Source: Flavobacteriaceae bacterium
GTDB lineage: Bacteria; Bacteroidota; Bacteroidia; Flavobacteriales; Flavobacteriaceae
DNA length: 18,840 nucleotides
Reading direction: 5' to 3'
Assembly (NCBI GenBank): GCA_002702745.1
Contig: PABM01000004.1
Location: 1 to 18,840, forward strand
Positions 8,643-15,284 of this stretch are shown in pieces. The notes beneath the pieces are model-generated. The model searched no databases and was not told where the DNA came from. It saw nothing but the letters and a program-made list of their open reading frames with translations. Position numbers and translations under genes: made by a program. The first letter of the stretch is position 1, and each line of letters begins with the position of its first letter.

Positions 8643-9290
8643 ATGAGATATTCTCTAGTTTTAATTTATATACTTTTTTTTAACCAAATGTTCAGTCAAG
8701 ATGTTCAACAAGTTGAAGTTTTAAAAAATGATAAACAAGTTACAGAGTTATTTGATGAAATTGGAAATTCAGAAATAAAACTTGATGTAATAGATTTATT
8801 AAGTCAGCCTGCTTTAAATATTGGATATGAAAAAATAAACGATTCATATTCGTCATATGGGGCAGATATATTTCTAAATTTTAATGATAATAATGCTTCA
8901 AGATCTTGGTCCGAAAAATTTTCATTGAATCCTTTTTACAGATTTTATTTTTTAAATAAAACGGATTTCGGTGGTGAGGGATATTTTGCCGAAGTGTTTA
9001 TAAAGTTTTCTAATATAGAATATGAAAGAGACACCTACTTTTATAACCCAATGCCCAATGAGCCATATTCAACTACCGAAGAAATAAAAGCTTGGGATAT
9101 TGCTCCTGGAGTTGGAGTTGGTAGAAAATGGGTCAACAAAAAAGGTTGGACTTTTGAATATATGTTAGGATTTGGAAGGTATTTGTTTGCTAAGAGTGGA
9201 AATGATAATCCAGATTCTGATTATGAAGTTGACAATTACAGACCCGAAGCAACTTTTAAAGGGGGTATTTCAATCGGTAAAAGATTTTAA
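8643..9290 (+). CDS. Secreted outer-membrane beta-barrel-like protein, unknown function
   Basis: The 215-residue product begins with a signal peptide (MRYSLVLIYILFFNQMFSQ, cleavage likely just before Gln19). Residues from about 48 onward alternate hydrophobic and polar positions with many aromatic residues (NIGYEKI, FYRFYFL, YFAEVFIKF, GVGVGRKW), and the chain ends in GGISIGKRF with a terminal Phe, the usual mark of outer-membrane barrels. The pattern resembles the DUF3575-type barrels of Bacteroidota, but I cannot assign the family firmly. In many Flavobacteriia the gene next to ubiE is porT of the type IX secretion system; this protein is of similar size but I see no convincing PorT likeness, and it is divergent rather than co-directional. 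No partner gene suggests a substrate or role. Confidence 0.8.
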   Translation: MRYSLVLIYILFFNQMFSQDVQQVEVLKNDKQVTELFDEIGNSEIKLDVIDLLSQPALNIGYEKINDSYSSYGADIFLNFNDNNASRSWSEKFSLNPFYRFYFLNKTDFGGEGYFAEVFIKFSNIEYERDTYFYNPMPNEPYSTTEEIKAWDIAPGVGVGRKWVNKKGWTFEYMLGFGRYLFAKSGNDNPDSDYEVDNYRPEATFKGGISIGKRF

Positions 9291-9299
9291 TTATAGTCG

Positions 9300-9520
9300 T
9301 TAGTTTTCAGATTCGCCCTCTAACCAGCTTGAAATTCCTGCTGCTAAGGCATAACAATCATTTGAGTAAGTAATTCCATCACATCTACAAACTGGTTCAT
9401 AAAGTTCATAACAACTTAGGTCGTAATAGGTAACTCTCCTATTATACAATTTTCATCATCATCTTCATTACTACAAGCTAAACAAGTGTAATAAATAATT
9501 GTAAAACAAATTTTTTTATA
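9300..9520 (-). pseudogene. Decayed small lipoprotein with a Kazal-type protease-inhibitor domain
   Basis: Two minus-strand frames together spell a 73-residue lipoprotein. The first frame, from about 9520, reads YKKICFTIIYYTCLACSN followed by EDDDENC: a signal segment with lipobox CLAC and an acidic mature start, but with TAT where the ATG should be. Near 9434 (GAG TTA) the frame breaks. A shift of -1, as after loss of one G, continues as VTYYDLSCYELYEPVC, then RCDGITYSNDCYALAAG and ISSWLEGESEN, stopping at 9300. The pattern C-x-x-x-YEPVC-x-CDG-x-TYSNDC-x-A is the Bacteroidota Kazal domain, which inhibits serine proteases. The usual last Cys (GEC) is Ser here. The lost start, the frameshift and the missing Cys all point to decay. 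The gene lies 26 bases downstream of the acidic repeat lipoprotein on the same strand and may once have been its operon partner. The stretch 9291-9546 contains nothing else I can recognise. Confidence 0.75.
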
Positions 9521-9546
9521 TTAATAAAAATTAAGTAAGGGCCGTT

Positions 9547-10779
9547 TTAATCGGCACAGAATTGTTCCGTGATTTGATCAAGCATAGTTTCTGACTGTAT
9601 AGTCATAACAATGATTTCACCTTGTTCGTCTTCAAACTCCATAGTAATTGGATACACAACTTCAAAGTCATCATCACATTCAACAGTATTACAGTTATTT
9701 GAGTACCATTCTTCCATAAAACTGTAAACTTCTTCTTCACTATTTGCTGTAAACTGCTCTCCATTTGGCGCCTCAACAGTGACTGGGTAAACTATTTCTC
9801 CACAAGTTTCATCGTCCCATCCGTCGTCATAACAATACTCATCTAATAATGCTTCTAATTCCTCTTCAGAATTAATCGTCAATGTTTGTACTTGATCATT
9901 AGTTTCAGAATAGTACTCAACAGTCAGTGGATAGGCAAGTGAGAAATCTCCACAATTGTCACTATTACAATTTTCATAATATTGATCAATATATTCGTGA
10001 AGTGAATCTTCGCTTTCTGCCGAAATAATATCACCTTCGGGATTTACAATTGAAATTGGATATACTAAATCAACACAGTCAATTTCAAACCAACCTTCGT
10101 CATCCCATCCGTCATTGTCATCCCATCCATCATCACACATTTCAAAATACATTTCTAGTTCTTCATAACTACCAACACCAACTACCTCTTCATTTTCATT
10201 TCCGTTTTCATCCTCGTAATAAAAAACAATATTAAATGGAAAATTTATTTCTGGTAAGTCGTCATATTCATCACTCATCTCATAATATAACTCAATAGCT
10301 TCATACAATTCATCTTCATTGCCAACAGTGATTTGAGAACTATCGGGCATTGTAATAGAAATGGGGAATTGTATATCAAAACACATGAAGTTTTCCCATT
10401 CATCAAAAATATCATAATCACCATCATAATCACCATCATAATCTTCATCAAAAAGTGGTTCACCATTTTCATCAAAGTATATATAAAGTATATTTAAAAT
10501 AGAAACTAAACTTCTAGACTGTCTTCTAAGTTTAACTTCATAGCCTAAATTTTCAGCGTATAATATCAATTCAGCCGTAATATTATTTTCTAGATTATTT
10601 ATGTGATTTTGAGAAACTTCAGGTAATTCGTCAAAACTAATTTCAATTTTACCTTCGTAGTTTTTGATTAATTGAATATGCTCTTTTGTTGTCAGATTCA
10701 CGATAGTATTATCTGTTTCTGAGTTAGAGCATGAAAATATAAATAGGCCGAATAGGAATAAATAAATATATTTTTTCAT
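9547..10779 (-). CDS. Acidic lipoprotein with six ~45-residue units in alternating A/B types
   Basis: I do not recognise a function. The 410-residue product has a signal peptide MKKYIYLFLFGLFIFSC with lipobox Cys17 and mature start CSNSETDN. After a leader region (about 18-125) ending in a GDYDGDYD run, six related units follow. A units have YPISI/YPVTV, a Pro-x-Gly turn, SEDEL or SEEEV, then a Tyr-rich helix (YYEN). B units have YPLTV or PFNIV, a YYEDENGN-like turn, SEEELE, and two of them end in DGWDD. The order is A-B-A-B-A-B. Aspartate and glutamate dominate, as in surface-exposed or calcium-binding proteins; the Asp-rich loops could bind Ca2+, which is inference. Cysteines recur near unit ends. 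The ATG at 10779 is preferred to an in-frame TTG seven codons upstream. Similar acidic lipoproteins occur in other Flavobacteriia, as I recall, without a known role. Confidence 0.85.
   Translation of the reverse strand: MKKYIYLFLFGLFIFSCSNSETDNTIVNLTTKEHIQLIKNYEGKIEISFDELPEVSQNHINNLENNITAELILYAENLGYEVKLRRQSRSLVSILNILYIYFDENGEPLFDEDYDGDYDGDYDIFDEWENFMCFDIQFPISITMPDSSQITVGNEDELYEAIELYYEMSDEYDDLPEINFPFNIVFYYEDENGNENEEVVGVGSYEELEMYFEMCDDGWDDNDGWDDEGWFEIDCVDLVYPISIVNPEGDIISAESEDSLHEYIDQYYENCNSDNCGDFSLAYPLTVEYYSETNDQVQTLTINSEEELEALLDEYCYDDGWDDETCGEIVYPVTVEAPNGEQFTANSEEEVYSFMEEWYSNNCNTVECDDDFEVVYPITMEFEDEQGEIIVMTIQSETMLDQITEQFCAD
9550..10383 (-). repeat. Coding repeat array: three A-B pairs of ~45-residue units
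   Basis: Counting residues from the ATG at 10779, the units are approximately A1 133-175, B1 176-230, A2 231-277, B2 278-327, A3 328-370 and B3 371-410. Recurring anchors are the YP-[IVL]-[ST]-[IVM] strand, a turn with Pro-x-Gly (A) or Asp/Glu-x-x-Gly (B), and a SEEEL helix start. DNA identity between units is low except for the DGWDD-coding blocks, so the duplication looks old and under protein-level constraint. Confidence 0.75.
10411..10446 (-). repeat. 12-bp tandem repeat coding for GDYD
   Basis: The plus-strand unit ATCATAATCACC is present twice perfectly and a third time with changes at its end. On the minus strand it encodes GDYD-GDYD in the linker before the first A unit of the acidic lipoprotein. 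Because the unit is a multiple of three, copy-number change by slippage would lengthen or shorten the Asp-rich linker without breaking the frame. Confidence 0.75.
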
Positions 10780-10848
10780 AAAATTTTTTATTTTGCACAA
10801 TATACAAAAATTACACTGTATGCATTATTTATAATTAGTGATATTAAT

Positions 10849-11370
10849 ATGCAAGATACATCAACATTAAAGCTGAATTATGTGGGAACAATGTTTTCGT
10901 TAGGTTTTATTTTTTTTATATTAAGACTGCAATATGATGGAGAGATCCAAATATTAGATTATATTGAATTCTCATTGCCAATATTATTTATATTAATAAA
11001 TCTAATTTTATTTAGGGTTACAGTAAATTCTAATGGTATTTCAAAGTCTTTATTTTTTCCAAATGTCAAATACAATGTAAAATCCTGGAGTGATATTAAA
11101 CATTTCATAAATGTAACAGAAATTACTAAAGATAGATATGGCAAAGAGGAAAGACAGGAAACAATTTGGTTTGTTAATTTTAATGATAAATTATGCTTAA
11201 GGATTCAAAAAAATAATGTGCTTAGCTCAAAGAATATAAAAAAAATAATATCTATTATTAAACAAAGAGAAGTTGAGTATCCAGATAAATTAGTTTTCAG
11301 AAGTCCTTTTATGTATAGAATAGGTCTTTGGAAAGTAGACTATTCAAAAAAAGAAAACCCTGAATTGTAA
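10849..11370 (+). CDS. Membrane protein with two N-terminal helices and a PH-like cytosolic part
   Basis: I do not recognise a named family. The 173-residue protein has two hydrophobic helices (about 13-27 and 40-57) close together, then a soluble domain. That domain begins with VTVNSNGISKSLFF and SWSDIKHF, a pattern seen in bacterial PH-like domains of small membrane proteins (Gly-Ile after a turn, then a Trp-x-x-Ile strand). It is basic toward the C-terminus and contains REVEYPDKLVFR. The ATG at 10849 is 69 bases from the divergent acidic lipoprotein gene. The next gene follows after 20 bases on the same strand, suggesting a two-gene unit. Confidence 0.7.
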   Translation: MQDTSTLKLNYVGTMFSLGFIFFILRLQYDGEIQILDYIEFSLPILFILINLILFRVTVNSNGISKSLFFPNVKYNVKSWSDIKHFINVTEITKDRYGKEERQETIWFVNFNDKLCLRIQKNNVLSSKNIKKIISIIKQREVEYPDKLVFRSPFMYRIGLWKVDYSKKENPEL

Positions 11371-11390
11371 ATTATTTTTTATCTTTCAAC

Positions 11391-11708
11391 ATGTATCGTT
11401 TAGTAGCCTTTCTATTATTATTTAGTTTAACTTCATTTTCGAACAATAGCTCTGCATTCATAGGTTTTAATGAAATTTCATTTGAAGAATATAAGCTTCA
11501 AAAAATGGTTGAAATCGAAATTAATAATATTTTTCTTAAGCCTAAAAAGAGAAGTTTCTTTCACGGGACAGCACTAAATGAATTGATAAATAAATTTTCA
11601 AATACTAACCACATATCATTGAAAATTAGAAGATCTAAAGAAAGAGAAAATGAATTAAAAATTTCATTCTCAAAAAGTTCGCTTGCACTAAGATATATGC
11701 TAGATTAG
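11391..11708 (+). CDS. Small secreted protein, unknown function
   Basis: The 105-residue product starts with a clear signal peptide (MYRLVAFLLLFSLTSFS, probably cleaved near residue 17-22). The mature part is first acidic-amphipathic (EISFEEYKLQKMVEIEIN) and then basic (LKPKKRSFFHG, KIRRSKEREN). It has no cysteines and no motif I can name. It lies 20 bases after the two-helix membrane protein gene on the same strand and may be cotranscribed. It ends one base before the stop codon of a small ORF on the opposite strand. Confidence 0.6.
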   Translation: MYRLVAFLLLFSLTSFSNNSSAFIGFNEISFEEYKLQKMVEIEINNIFLKPKKRSFFHGTALNELINKFSNTNHISLKIRRSKERENELKISFSKSSLALRYMLD

Positions 11709-11709
11709 C

Positions 11710-11799
11710 TTAGTACATCATAGATGTAATTACTCTGTAAAGAAACCAACATATTACAGCTGCGTAAAAATATTTTCTGTTTTTCTTATACCATTCCAT
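11710..11799 (-). CDS. Probable 29-residue single-pass membrane microprotein
   Basis: A 30-codon ORF starts with ATG at 11799, two bases after the TAA of the metalloprotease gene, and ends with TAA at 11710. The product begins MEWYKKNRKYFYAAVICWF and ends LYRVITSMMY. A basic, aromatic N-terminus (KKNRK) is followed by one hydrophobic stretch (about 11-27), the layout of a small inner-membrane protein with its N-terminus inside. It fills nearly the whole gap between the metalloprotease and the convergent gene ending at 11708. Tight coupling to the upstream stop suggests translational coupling. It could still be a chance ORF, since 29 codons is short, but the composition and position are suggestive. 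Confidence 0.45.
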   Translation of the reverse strand: MEWYKKNRKYFYAAVICWFLYRVITSMMY

Positions 11800-11801
11800 A
11801 T

Positions 11802-14108
11802 TTATTTGCTTATTGATTTTAAATATTTATAGTGAGCTCCAGATTTTCTTTTCGCAAATTTCTGAATCTCGTTTTTAGTTTCTAATAATTTGCTTTTAAT
11901 CGTGGGGTTTAATTTTTCATCTTCTAAAAGTTGATCTAATCTTAATACAAAATGTATTTGTAATCTTTGCTCAGAAAGATCTACATTTGAAGGCTTTCTT
12001 ATTATTGATTCAAATAAATTATCAATCAAACCGCTTACCGATAATCCATTTCCATTCAGGGATTCTTTGGACGACAATATTCTGTTTAGCTTGTCACTAT
12101 TTAACATTCTATTGAATGCGCTTAGTTGAAGACCTTGAAGAGTGTTTAATACACCTTCTCCTTTAATCTGAGAAATCAGGTTTTTTTCCATAAGCCAATT
12201 TTGAGTTTTCCAAAGATGTTTTTGTAAAAAATTTAGAGCTTCAATTTGTTTATTGACATCAACATTTAAATATCTTGAAACCCCTTTTTGGTTTTGGTTG
12301 TGCGGGGTATCATAGATACCTCCAACAATTGAATGTACATGATATATATATCTTCTGTAAACTCCGATTAATTCACCATAAAGCTCTTCTAGTTCATTGT
12401 AGTTTTCGTTTGGTTCAACCGTCCAATCTTTTAGGTTTTCTGCAACAATTTTCAAATTTTTAATTCCATACATACTAGCTTTAACAGGGTCATCACCAAT
12501 ATTCTCCGTTTGAGAGTTGGGATCATTTCCATAGCTACCAAACATATAGATTGGATTAAGAGATTTTTTGTCAACAAATTTTCTTAAAATTTCTTTTTCT
12601 TCATCAGGAGTTTTGCCATAATATCTATATCCCCATTCGATTGAATAATCATCGTAGGGTCCAAGCTGCCTAACAAATCTTATATTTTCATCGCCTGGTT
12701 GAGCTACATAATTATATCGAGCATAGTCCATTATTGTAGTGGCTATTCCAAACTTTTGTGTAAAATTACCTGATCTCAGTGAATCCACTGGATAAGCACT
12801 ACTTGCTTTCATATTATGAGGCAAACCCAATGCATGTCCAATTTCATGTGCGATGACTTGCCTCATCATTTCACCAATTTCTTCCTCAGGTGTTAAAAGA
12901 GTTCTTGCTCTGGAATTTGCAGCACCTGTTTCTAATAAGTATCTGTTTCTGTATGACCTCAAGTGGTTATGATACCAAACAATATCACTTTCAATAATTT
13001 CACCTGTTCGTGGATCAGACACACTGGGGCCCATAGCATTCCTTGTAGTAGAAGCAACATATCTTACAGTTGAGTATCTAATATCTTCAGGGCTGAAATC
13101 TGGATCCTCTTCTTTACTTGGAGGGTCTTTTGCAATTATAGCATTTTTAAATCCTGCTTTTTCAAATGTACTATTCCAATCTTCAACACCCATTTTAAAA
13201 TATTTTCTCCATTTCATGGGGGTACCAGGATCAAGGTAGTAGATAATTGGTTTTACAGGTTCAACTAACTCACCTCTTTTATATGCCTCTAGATTACTAG
13301 GCTCAAGCCTCCATCTTCTTATTATATTATAACTATCAGATTTTAATTTTTCTGAGCTGTAATTAATTTTATTAATTGTAAACCATCCGACTCTTTCGTC
13401 CTCATATCTTATTGGCATTTTATCTTCAGGTAAAGCAATTATAGAGTGATTAACTTGGAAGCTAAATGTTTTTGTTCGATTAGCTCTCGTTGCTTTGCTT
13501 GCACTAAATGTCAGAGTGTGAAGTATTTCTGTATTTTGCGGAAAGCTTCTTGCAGAATCAATGAAACTTCTTTTTTTATCCACACCTCCAATTTTATAAT
13601 TATCCTTTTCATAAGACCTGATAATATTAAATCCAGGTGAATCAGACATAAAATAGCTTGTAACGTCAATTAAATATTTATGATCTTCTGAATTTTTAAT
13701 TTCAAATGCTGCAAGTATTGGTTTAAAATTATTCACTAAAACACTATTAGAAATAGGATCATCCTCGTCAGAAATATTTGTAAAACCTACTTCTCTTAGA
13801 AGAATTCTGTTTGTGTGTTTTTCAAATTGAACTACATGTTCAGCTGTCTTTGACCCAGCATTAAGGTAGCCTGCGTAATCTCCAGGAAGTTGAGCTAACC
13901 TTGTGACAACGAGAAGCTCTTTCCCTAATATGTTTTCAGATATTTCAAAATATAATTTATTCTCCTCATTAAAATATGTATTGATTAACCCTTCACTTAT
14001 CGTCATTTTACTTGTTAAAGAATCTATTGTTTTTCTTTTATCCTCTTTTTGTGCATAAATACTTGAAATTAAGTTTATACATAATGTAAAAAGTAATATT
14101 CTTCTCAT
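11802..14108 (-). CDS. Secreted zinc-dependent metalloprotease (DUF5117/DUF5118/DUF4953 type)
   Basis: This is a predicted exported metallopeptidase of 768 residues. A signal peptide (MRRILLFTLCINLISSIYAQ) is followed by the region typical of the DUF5118/DUF5117 N-terminal part of this Bacteroidota and proteobacterial family. The catalytic motif HEIGHALGLPHN (His421, Glu422, His425, His431) is a complete metzincin-like zinc site, and the Met-turn candidate is TTIMDYARYNY just after it. The C-terminal third corresponds to the family's helical DUF4953-like region. Length is slightly under the ~800 and more that I recall for relatives, with no obvious gap. The ATG at 14108 is chosen over an in-frame TTG six codons upstream because it starts the signal peptide directly. 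Natural substrates of this family are not known to me. The gene is divergent from the DUF4956 gene, and a 29-codon ORF follows it directly. Confidence 0.92.
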   Translation of the reverse strand: MRRILLFTLCINLISSIYAQKEDKRKTIDSLTSKMTISEGLINTYFNEENKLYFEISENILGKELLVVTRLAQLPGDYAGYLNAGSKTAEHVVQFEKHTNRILLREVGFTNISDEDDPISNSVLVNNFKPILAAFEIKNSEDHKYLIDVTSYFMSDSPGFNIIRSYEKDNYKIGGVDKKRSFIDSARSFPQNTEILHTLTFSASKATRANRTKTFSFQVNHSIIALPEDKMPIRYEDERVGWFTINKINYSSEKLKSDSYNIIRRWRLEPSNLEAYKRGELVEPVKPIIYYLDPGTPMKWRKYFKMGVEDWNSTFEKAGFKNAIIAKDPPSKEEDPDFSPEDIRYSTVRYVASTTRNAMGPSVSDPRTGEIIESDIVWYHNHLRSYRNRYLLETGAANSRARTLLTPEEEIGEMMRQVIAHEIGHALGLPHNMKASSAYPVDSLRSGNFTQKFGIATTIMDYARYNYVAQPGDENIRFVRQLGPYDDYSIEWGYRYYGKTPDEEKEILRKFVDKKSLNPIYMFGSYGNDPNSQTENIGDDPVKASMYGIKNLKIVAENLKDWTVEPNENYNELEELYGELIGVYRRYIYHVHSIVGGIYDTPHNQNQKGVSRYLNVDVNKQIEALNFLQKHLWKTQNWLMEKNLISQIKGEGVLNTLQGLQLSAFNRMLNSDKLNRILSSKESLNGNGLSVSGLIDNLFESIIRKPSNVDLSEQRLQIHFVLRLDQLLEDEKLNPTIKSKLLETKNEIQKFAKRKSGAHYKYLKSISK

Positions 14109-14164
14109 TTTATTAATTTTCAACAATTTACAAAACTGTTTTAAAACCTTAATATGATTAGGAA

Positions 14165-14194
14165 TTGTTTCATTTTTTTTCGTAATTGCATTTG
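14165..14194 (+). promoter_or_regulatory. Probable promoter of the DUF4956 gene
   Basis: TTG at 14165-14167 is separated by 19 bases from TGCATTTG at 14187-14194. This fits the Bacteroidota pattern TTG-N19-TAnnTTTG with one mismatch in the -7 box. It lies 20 bases before the GTG start of the next gene. It is the only site in the window where I see both elements at the expected spacing. Confidence 0.5.
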
Positions 14195-14214
14195 CAAGTA
14201 AAAAAACTATAGAT

Positions 14215-14667
14215 GTGGAGTTGATTTTTGTAAATGATCAGGATTTAACCAGTTTAATTTCAATCCTTTTGCTAAATATTTTTGTGGTTTTATTTATTTC
14301 AAAGTGTATTTATTTGAAATTTAACAACAAAAGTAAAAAGTCTCTTAATGAATTTTTTTTCACTTATAATTCAGCTGGACTTATTACCTTCTTATTATGT
14401 TTTTTGCTCAGTAATGTAAAATTGGATTTGGGATTTGCACTAGGGCTTTTTGCAATTTTTGCTATTCTTAGATTTAGAACCGAAACAATTAAGGTAAAAG
14501 AAATGACTTATTTCTTTGTTGTCATTGGAATTTCAGCAATTAATGCACTTTCTAATAATAACGCAAGTATTATAGAATTAGGGATTGCCAATGGTTCAAT
14601 AATAATAATCTTATTTATGTTGGAATATTTAATTAACAGATCTTCTCCAAATAAATTATCTGATTAA
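14215..14667 (+). CDS. DUF4956 family membrane protein
   Basis: The 150-residue protein has four hydrophobic segments (about 12-33, 52-66, 71-84 and 99-140, the last probably two helices). It carries the family signature GLFAIFAILRFRTETIKVKE followed by MTYFFVVIGISAINAL. In this family the RFRTETI loop lies on the cytosolic face next to short helices. In many bacteria DUF4956 genes sit next to VTC-type polyphosphate polymerase genes, but no such partner is here; Flavobacteriia also have solitary copies. The start is GTG at 14215: the ATG two bases earlier is out of frame and closes after three codons. Function is unknown. A 53-base gap separates it from the lipoprotein gene downstream, without a hairpin. 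Confidence 0.85.
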   Translation: MELIFVNDQDLTSLISILLLNIFVVLFISKCIYLKFNNKSKKSLNEFFFTYNSAGLITFLLCFLLSNVKLDLGFALGLFAIFAILRFRTETIKVKEMTYFFVVIGISAINALSNNNASIIELGIANGSIIIILFMLEYLINRSSPNKLSD

Positions 14668-14720
14668 TACAATAAACCACCTTTTTTTTAGTTATAAAGA
14701 TTCTAACAAATTTTATAATT

Positions 14721-15218
14721 ATGAAAAAACTTATTTTTTTACTTTCAATTATGATTAGCTTTTCTTGTGCTAATCCCACAGAAGATGAACCCGCTATTGA
14801 TGCTGATTCGCTAGTATCTAAAATTGTAAAAATTTCAAATGATTTTCAATCCGCTTATATCTCTCAAGATTGGGCAATGGCAAGTCAATGGATTTCTCCA
14901 GAATTAGGAACTACAATATTTAATTCAAATGGATCTGCTTTAGCTGTTCAAACTGAGGAGCAGGTTAACAATGATAGAGGTTGGGATTTTGGTACTTTTG
15001 AAATGTCAAATCATCAGGTTTTTATGTCCCCTGATATGAATACTGCGGTAATTACATTTGATGCAGACGGTTTGATTAATTTTAATGAAGGAGATCAAAA
15101 TGTGCCTTATGCCACAAGAGCATCTCAAACATGGGTAAATGAAAATGGAGAGTGGAAAGTCATGCACTCTCATTGGTCACCAAGAACAAATTCACAAGGA
15201 ATTCCACAAGAAAATTAG
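14721..15218 (+). CDS. NTF2-like (SnoaL/DUF4440-type) lipoprotein
   Basis: The 165-residue protein has a signal peptide with lipobox SFSC (Cys16) and the mature start CANPTEDEPAIDAD, again acidic. The rest fits an NTF2-like cone fold: an N-terminal helix pair (SLVSKIVKISNDFQSAYISQDWAMASQW), strands in the middle, and the typical closing strands YATRASQTWVNENGEWKVMH followed by SHWS, where a histidine near the end lines the pocket in many relatives. Such proteins bind or convert small molecules, but the ligand cannot be read from sequence. It is closed by a strong terminator 20 bases downstream. Confidence 0.85.
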   Translation: MKKLIFLLSIMISFSCANPTEDEPAIDADSLVSKIVKISNDFQSAYISQDWAMASQWISPELGTTIFNSNGSALAVQTEEQVNNDRGWDFGTFEMSNHQVFMSPDMNTAVITFDADGLINFNEGDQNVPYATRASQTWVNENGEWKVMHSHWSPRTNSQGIPQEN

Positions 15219-15237
15219 ATTTTTATTTTTGTAGATT

Positions 15238-15266
15238 AAAAAACCCCGATAAACGGGGTTTTTTTT
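15238..15266 (+). terminator. Rho-independent terminator after the NTF2-like lipoprotein gene
   Basis: The GC core CCCCG (15244-15248) pairs with CGGGG (15254-15258) around a 5-base loop. The stem is extended by A-T pairs, and eight T follow from 15259 to 15266. A-runs on the other side mean it could also act on minus-strand transcripts. The next gene starts only 19 bases later, so it must have a promoter close to or overlapping the T run. Confidence 0.9.
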
Positions 15267-15284
15267 ATTTATTAACTTTACTAC

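Noticed and set aside
8643..9290. Considered as porT of the type IX secretion system because of its position next to ubiE and its size
   Set aside because: The translated sequence shows no recognisable PorT pattern and the gene is divergent. A generic barrel-like call is safer.
9500..9520. A second frame of the Kazal remnant reading KKFVLQLFITLV looked like its signal peptide
   Set aside because: That frame closes with TAG before the lipobox and would need an extra frameshift. The neighbouring frame reads straight into CLACSNEDDD.
10050..10235. A plus-strand ORF with His-rich runs (HPIRHCHPIHHH)
   Set aside because: It is the antisense shadow of the DGWDD-coding repeats. It has no initiation context and no conserved pattern.
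10275..10475. A 66-codon minus-strand ORF rich in Met and Ile
   Set aside because: It lies in another frame of the acidic lipoprotein gene. Its Met-Ile repeats come from reading GAT/GAA-rich repeats out of frame.
14668..14720. The T9 run after the DUF4956 gene as a terminator
   Set aside because: No inverted repeat precedes the T run, so it is simply AT-rich spacer.
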